Of a DNA stretch of 64,000 bases, positions 58,644 through 64,000 are shown piece by piece (position 1 is the stretch's first letter; each line of letters starts with the position of its first letter). The notes beneath the pieces were generated by a model that saw only the letters and a list, made by a program, of their open reading frames with translations, was not told the origin of the DNA and did no database searches. The stretch covers positions 29,342,261 through 29,406,260 of the forward strand of contig NC_084889.1 in the NCBI RefSeq assembly GCF_958979055.1, written 5' to 3'. The stretch is from Alnus glutinosa. Lineage: Eukaryota; Streptophyta; Magnoliopsida; Fagales; Betulaceae. The position numbers and the translations under genes were made by a program.

Positions 58644-60079
58644 TTGGAAATTTGATCACACCAGTCAGGAACTCTCACTTGAAAATCTTCGCCAATCCGA
58701 ACTTTTGATGTATAATGCTCAGTGTGTTTCAACATGTGCGCTATTGGACCCAATCCAAATCTTGAAGCAGTATAACTCCGAGTAATACATGATTTTGAAA
58801 ACGAATTCTTATTTGATGGACTGCAGTTCATTTTTGAACAAGAATGACAAAACCACTCATCAATTGGCAACATCCTCAGCCTAGGCTTGCAGCAAGATAC
58901 ATGGAATGCTTCTTCACATTGATCACAAAGCAACAGATTCAATATATTTTCTGAAAGACTGCATTGCTTACAAGACTGGGTATAGCCTCTATCACTACCA
59001 ATTCCTAGAATATCTGTAGAAGCACAACTTATTTTAGGACAAACAGGTTCAAGCAATCCATTACTTCTTAGTACAGAAATACATAGGTCTTTGAGAAAGA
59101 GTTCTTCTTCATTTGAAGCCTTAGAACCCTGAATATCATGATTAAGGCTCTCTGTAATGTGATTAGCCTCATTAGTTTGGATAACAGAACCAACTTGTAT
59201 ATCCGGTTCCCGTAAAGAGCAGTCAGATATAAGATCTTTACCAAAGCTAATAGACTTTGATTTAGTATTCACGTATGGTTTAATAGAGAATTTAAATTTT
59301 GAACAAGGACTCTTGCTAAACTTGTGTGAATTGAGGATAGAAGCATTAGCACTATTAAACTCAAAGACTGATTTCTCTGTAGAGAGAGGAGCACCAGTTC
59401 CATCATCAATTGTATCCTCAACTTGAATGCCTGAAGGACCATTCCTAACTGCAAATACAGGTACTACATTAACCTGAATATCATGATTAAGGCTCTCTGT
59501 AATGTGATTAGCCTCATTAGTTTTGATAACAGAACCAACTTGTATATCTGGTTCCCGAAAAGAGCAGTCAGATCTAAGATCTTTACCAAAGCTAACAAAC
59601 TTTGATTTAGTATTCACGTCTGGTTTAATAGAGAATTTAAATTTTGAACAAGGACTCTTGCTAAACTTGTGTGAATTGAGGATAGAAGCATTAGCACTAT
59701 TAAACTCAAAAACTGATTTCTCTGCAGAGAGAGAAGGAGCACCAGTTCCATCATCAATTGTATCCTCAACTTGAATGTCTGAAGGACCATTCTTAACTGC
59801 AAATACAGGTACTACATTAACTTCCGCCTCAAGAGGAAAAATAACCACAGAATTTTTCAGGAGCTTCCTTCGCTTGCAAATGTAACTTGATCCAGAAGTT
59901 TCAAATGTTGTGTTGGCAGTCAATAGCTCTGAACCATCCTGAGAGAGTTCGTTACAGTTTATACAACATTGCCTGGTCTCTGCATTTATCCACTCAAATG
60001 TTAAGTCTCGTTTTCCATGATCAGAGGTAAAGGATAAAGCTGCTTCAACTGAACTTGGGAGAGAGCTCTGCAATAACAT
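58644..60079 (-). CDS. PHD-finger protein with internal tandem duplication (3' exons not found)
   Basis: One long exon, stop-free in this frame, ends at a GTATGT donor (58643/58642) after DWCDQISK. The PHD finger is complete: CKQC, CDQCEEAFHVSC and CHSC supply the Cys4-His-Cys3 zinc ligands. Downstream SRFGLGPIAHML and VRIGEDFQVRVPDW resemble a group of plant PHD proteins like At1g77250 and Ehd3. PHD fingers read histone H3 tails in the nucleus. Upstream of the PHD lie two near-identical 115-residue units encoded at about 59131-59475 and 59476-59823. The N-terminus has a CCINCNE segment. I chose the ATG at 60079; the frame extends to 60106 only with a non-ATG codon, so a 5' exon is possible. 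Missing 3' exons may mean a truncated gene. Confidence 0.72.
59131..59823 (-). repeat. In-frame tandem duplication of about 345 bp inside the PHD gene
   Basis: The units are 345 and 348 bp, differing by a 3-bp indel and about a dozen substitutions. Each encodes VNVVPVFAV...NGPS, VEDTIDDGTGAP, SVFEFNSANASILNSHKFSK, SPCSKFKFSIKP, REPDIQVGSVI and NEANHITESLNHDIQ. No known domain covers the unit. Confidence 0.92.
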
Positions 60080-61371
60080 TTCCACACTAGCTCTCACACT
60101 ATGCAACCAGAACCCAGCCTTCTACTTCAATCAGAAAATTCTGACCAATGGTAAGCAGGTAAATGAGGACCCAAAAAGAAAAAAAGCACACACACACACA
60201 CCCCAAAAACACACATCCACAAGAGTTAAAAAAAAAAAAGCAGAAGAGAGTGAAAAATAAGCATATAGAATTAAAGAAACTAATAAATAAATTATACAAC
60301 TAGCACCAATTATCCAAGAATAGGTTTTAGACTTTGTTCTTGTATAGGGGAAACCATACTTTATTCATTTGGCCTGGGTCAAGTTTGAATTGCCAACCTA
60401 TGATTTAAAAAGTCACACTAGAGTCACCTGAGGTCTAGTTGCATTTGCTTTTGGTTCATGGGTTTATGTATTCAAATTTTAATGAGATTACTATTGTTGT
60501 GTATGGGCTTGAAACCCCGGATTTATACATACGAATTTTAACAATTAAGGACTGAAAACTTATCAAAAAAAAACAATTAAGGACTGAAAAATAATAAAAG
60601 ATGTGACTCGAATGGATAAAGTATAACTCCTTATACTAGAGATTGGCAAATCAAACACAACAGAAACCATGAGCAGGTAAAGTGTAACTAACTATCACAT
60701 ATATGTGCATGCATGTGTATGTGTCACCAGAAGCATACATTTTTTTTTTTAATATATAAGTAAGAACAAAATTATATAGTGCTAAAACAAATCATCAACT
60801 GTAGTCTTCAGGTGTTTATTCTTAATCATACGATGTGGTCAAGTACTCAATTTGTCCAATTACTTACAAATTGAGTATCCCCGGATTTTTGTATTTCATT
60901 ACCATTTCTCTCTCTAAATGAGTTGGACCAAAGAAGTAACTGATTTATTGTCCTCCTAGTAGGTGATTCATATATCAAGAGACTTGGTTCTCTCAAAAAT
61001 GCCTTGTCAAGGAAGTGGTTGTGGAGGTGTGCTATGGAATGGGAGGCTTGTTGAGGTGAATGGTAAGTCAGTGGTACAGGCAGAGGAGGATTCCTCTACT
61101 TTGGCAGTTGGTCTTTATGGAGTTATTATCTAGACCACCATTAAGATTTCCTGGGGTTTCCGGTCTTTAAGGTGAGAGATAGGAAAAGAATATCTGTTCT
61201 GACTCTTGTTATAATTAAGGCATTGAGGAGTTGAGGATCATAAGGCCACGTAGAGAGCAAAAATTCCTCCTAAGGTAGCTTTTTTCTACTAGAATTATAA
61301 AAAAGTTATTGACAAAAGTATGCCATTTCCCTTTTAAATTAAATCCTTTCAAGGCACAACTTTAAACTAAG
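60080..61371. other. Upstream of the PHD gene, to the start of the second duplicated block
   Basis: Should include the PHD gene promoter or a 5' exon. A (CA)n run lies at about 60187-60202. No coding region recognised. The block matching 51364 onwards begins at about 61372. Confidence 0.4.
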
Positions 61372-61621
61372 GCAATAAAACCATTTGGCATGATGAGGCA
61401 GTCAATCGTGTATTGCAGGGTTAGAGCTCTCTGGAGACAGCTTTTCGAAATCCATAGCTCAATAGCAACCAAGAATTCTTCTATAATACAAATGAGGATT
61501 CATTGCTGCTCCGCACCTATATTTTCCTAAGAGGTGGCACCAGCATTGTGAAAATGAGCTCAATACATGATTTCCACAAAGACACTGTGCAGAAAAGGTA
61601 GACGACTTATTTTAAATCCTA

Positions 61622-63370
61622 TTACTTCCCTCTCAAGCTCACGCTCCTTCGCTTCTGGTTCAGTGCAATACGTCTTGCCATAGCAGGATTGTAGAGCTTT
61701 TTCATATGCTCTGAAAGCCTGTAGATAGCACGAAGATCACCAATCACAGAAAGTTGCATCAAAAATGAATCAAACATCCGATATGGTAATTTCATTCCCT
61801 TGTTTATCACGTCTTCCAAAAGCAAACAAGCATCTTGAACCTTGTTGCAACAAAAAAGCCCATCAATCATCAGGCAATAAGTAGCCTCGTCCTGTGAACA
61901 GCCCCTCTTATCCATCTCATTCCATGCCTCGAATGCCCCATCAGGATCCACCATCTCAAAAAACATTGAAATCAGCATATTATAGGTCTGCACACTAGGC
62001 ACACAACCCATCTCAAGCATTCTCCCATAAAGCCTAAGCGCTTCATCACTCTTTTTATTGTGACAGAGGACCTTGAGAAAACAGTTATACGTAACGATAT
62101 CAGGCGGGTAACCTTTATTTCCCATCTCTTCTAAGAACTTGTAGGCTTCCTCAATCTTGCCGGCCAAACACATCCCTTCAATCAGATCCTTGTATGTCGA
62201 AACATCGGGAAGGCAACCACTATTAATCATGTGCCCCAGAAGTTTGAAGCAATCCTCCATTCTATCATTCTGGACGAGAGCCACAATCATGACTGCATAA
62301 GTTTTAGCAGTAGGCGAAGATATCGTAGAACCTTTCGTTCTCATGAACTCAAAGAGTTCAGCTGCTTCTGTCACCATCCCTGCTCTGCAAAAGGTGTCAA
62401 TAGCAGTATTGTACGTAAAATTATCAGGCGTATGACCCAAATCAATCATTTCCTCCAGTATCCCCATCCCTCTAGTCGGGTTTCTAACTCTACACCACCC
62501 AAAAAACAATATGTTATATGTATCAGCATCAGGCTTAACCTTTTTCTTCGCCTTCTTAAACATGGCTTCAGCATCATGGACCAGACCGCACTTGCACAAA
62601 GCATCCAACAGCAAGTTAAAGGCATTGATCTCCGGCTGCGTCTTCACCCTTATCCTCTTCTTCTTGGCAAATTTGTGCAAATGGGTCAGATGCTTTTCGG
62701 TGTACTGTCTCAAAATTTTCAAAAGAACCTCAACAGGAACGGTACTCTTTTCACGCCTCTTCATGTAATCCAGTAAATCGCAAACTATCCGAAACTGCTT
62801 GACCTTGTATCTTGTACTAGACAGCATGTCAATCATATCATTATATGCCCGAGGCTCGTGGGCATAATTTTCTTGATGCCCTGCCCACGTAAAGAATCTA
62901 AACGCTATCTTCTCCTCAAACCGAAGCCTATGAAGAACCTCAACTACTAATTCAGTAGTCAATTCTACACCAACTTGTTCAAGAGCCTTCTCCATATTTT
63001 GATATGGATTAGAGTTATCAATAACAGCATTGTGCAACTTATCAACATCACTTTCTAAACGTTTATCCTCTTTCTCAACATCTTTCACACTAATATCAAC
63101 AGTTGGGCACAATGGGACAATTTCTGAACAAAAGGGCCTCGCAGCGACCTTCAATGCGGCAATGGGATTCAAAGAAAATGACAGTTTGACTAAACCCAAA
63201 CAAGGTGTTTGTAGTAATGACGCAGAGACAATAAAGTTTGGAACACGACATGTGGATGTGGGTTGAACGGGTGGGTTTATATTAAAGCTACAGAATGAGA
63301 AATAGAAAGGAGGGGTTCTAACTCCGATTCTAATAGCACATAAATGTTTACAGAGCCTCCTCATATGCAA
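61622..63370 (-). CDS. P-class PPR protein, copy 2 (582 residues, intronless)
   Basis: Same domain plan as copy 1 at 51614-53362, with an intact frame of identical length. The ten differences (copy 1 to copy 2) are V15I, K166Q, S197C, I210T, S262G, S317N, E373D, S422P, A495E and I538M, giving 98.3% identity. S317N and S422P lie next to the start of PPR helices, S262G and A495E within motifs. Position 5 and last residues of PPR motifs set RNA base preference; I have not placed these changes on those positions with certainty. Both copies retain the presequence and upstream sequence, so both may be expressed. Confidence 0.92.
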   Translation of the reverse strand: MHMRRLCKHLCAIRIGVRTPPFYFSFCSFNINPPVQPTSTCRVPNFIVSASLLQTPCLGLVKLSFSLNPIAALKVAARPFCSEIVPLCPTVDISVKDVEKEDKRLESDVDKLHNAVIDNSNPYQNMEKALEQVGVELTTELVVEVLHRLRFEEKIAFRFFTWAGHQENYAHEPRAYNDMIDMLSSTRYKVKQFRIVCDLLDYMKRREKSTVPVEVLLKILRQYTEKHLTHLHKFAKKKRIRVKTQPEINAFNLLLDALCKCGLVHDAEAMFKKAKKKVKPDADTYNILFFGWCRVRNPTRGMGILEEMIDLGHTPDNFTYNTAIDTFCRAGMVTEAAELFEFMRTKGSTISSPTAKTYAVMIVALVQNDRMEDCFKLLGHMINSGCLPDVSTYKDLIEGMCLAGKIEEAYKFLEEMGNKGYPPDIVTYNCFLKVLCHNKKSDEALRLYGRMLEMGCVPSVQTYNMLISMFFEMVDPDGAFEAWNEMDKRGCSQDEATYCLMIDGLFCCNKVQDACLLLEDVINKGMKLPYRMFDSFLMQLSVIGDLRAIYRLSEHMKKLYNPAMARRIALNQKRRSVSLRGK

Positions 63371-63581
63371 ATCGAGGGACTTCTCTTATTAAGAGATGAT
63401 TGTCGGAGGCTTGGTTTAAGAAGAAGAAAAGGAAGATAGGAGTGGTAGGGAGGAGATTACCAGGCGGTGATGGGCAGCGGAAATTCGTCTTCTACTGTCT
63501 ACTGACTTTGGCTTCGCTCAGTGAGACCCGCAAAACTGGAGCAGACAGCAAGCCATGACAGGTGCGAACGTATATGTTTTG

Positions 63582-63655
<74 letters not shown>

Positions 63656-63831
63656 TAAAAAAAAAAATATTAAAATTAAAAAAAAAAATGGATGAAAAAT
63701 ATATTAAGATTGAAAATTAAATTAATATATAAAAAATAAAATTAGTATCATTTCCGTGTTAAGAAACCATACAAAATAATTGTATCTTAATATATATTCA
63801 ATTTTCAATTCAATAACTATCAAAATAGAAC

Positions 63832-64000
63832 CCGATGTTCTTTTAGATCTCGAAAATCATTTATAATTGAATCTATATTAAATTTAGCAGTACTTTCTCT
63901 TTCGAGGTACAACATTAAAGGGTCGGTCATAAACTCATTTTTTATTTTGTTGCGAAACCTAGTTTTGACAATATTTATGACTGAAAAATGTTCGTTTTAT
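63832..64000 (-). pseudogene. hAT dimerisation fragment, second copy, cut by the window edge
   Basis: Repeats the fragment at 53763-53943 (INDFRDLKEHR, KTRFRNKIKNEF) as part of the large duplication. Confidence 0.65.

Larger units (their letters stand above)
61372..64000. repeat. Right copy of a large direct duplication, running off the window
   Basis: Matches 51364-53943. The main structural difference is a (TA)n run expanded to about 64 bp at 63583-63646, against about 17 bp at 53575-53592. The end of the match is not reached before the window ends. Confidence 0.92.

Overview
This window is nuclear DNA from a eudicot plant, probably a woody rosid, although nothing in it fixes the species. 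The evidence is AT-rich intergenic sequence, spliced genes with plant-type introns, plant families (R2R3-MYB, malectin-like receptor kinase, P-class PPR, PHD finger, glutamate decarboxylase) and a dense population of plant transposable elements. I saw no rRNA, tRNA, CRISPR array or bacterial operon.

Layout. At 1-0.9 kb lies the 5' end of a malectin-like receptor kinase, running off the left edge. At 5.4-7.3 kb is a four-exon gene of unknown function. At 14.0-15.3 kb is a complete R2R3-MYB gene of the MYB52/54/105/117 type. From 15.3 to 29.8 kb is a repeat-rich tract with a solo LTR, several MITEs, a TRIM retrotransposon and two nested insertions. At 29.8-35.6 kb is a complete 13-exon gene for DNA polymerase epsilon subunit B (DPB2). 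One of its introns has the AT-AC ends of the minor spliceosome and a second has a minor-class donor.

The most striking object is a Mutator-like element (MULE) of 9,343 bp at 36631-45973. It has terminal inverted repeats of about 260-310 bp and a perfect 9-bp target-site duplication. It carries a FAR1-type transposase gene with several disabling mutations. Downstream of the transposase, in reading phase, are four splice-intact exons that match the C-terminus of VARICOSE/EDC4, a decapping scaffold. On the other strand it carries a GRF-type zinc-finger gene and a PPR gene fragment. It is both a decayed autonomous MULE and a gene-capturing (Pack-MULE-like) element. A 184-bp MITE with related ends lies 0.5 kb away.

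From 46 kb to the right edge the window holds a 5'-truncated L1 LINE with a 14-bp target-site duplication, a tandem pair of 98%-identical PPR genes about 10 kb apart, hAT transposase remains, a glutamate decarboxylase fragment of two exons, and a PHD-finger gene with a recent 115-residue internal duplication. The host genes do not form a pathway. What links the window is repeated transposon insertion, nesting, gene capture and local duplication around a few conserved housekeeping and regulatory genes.
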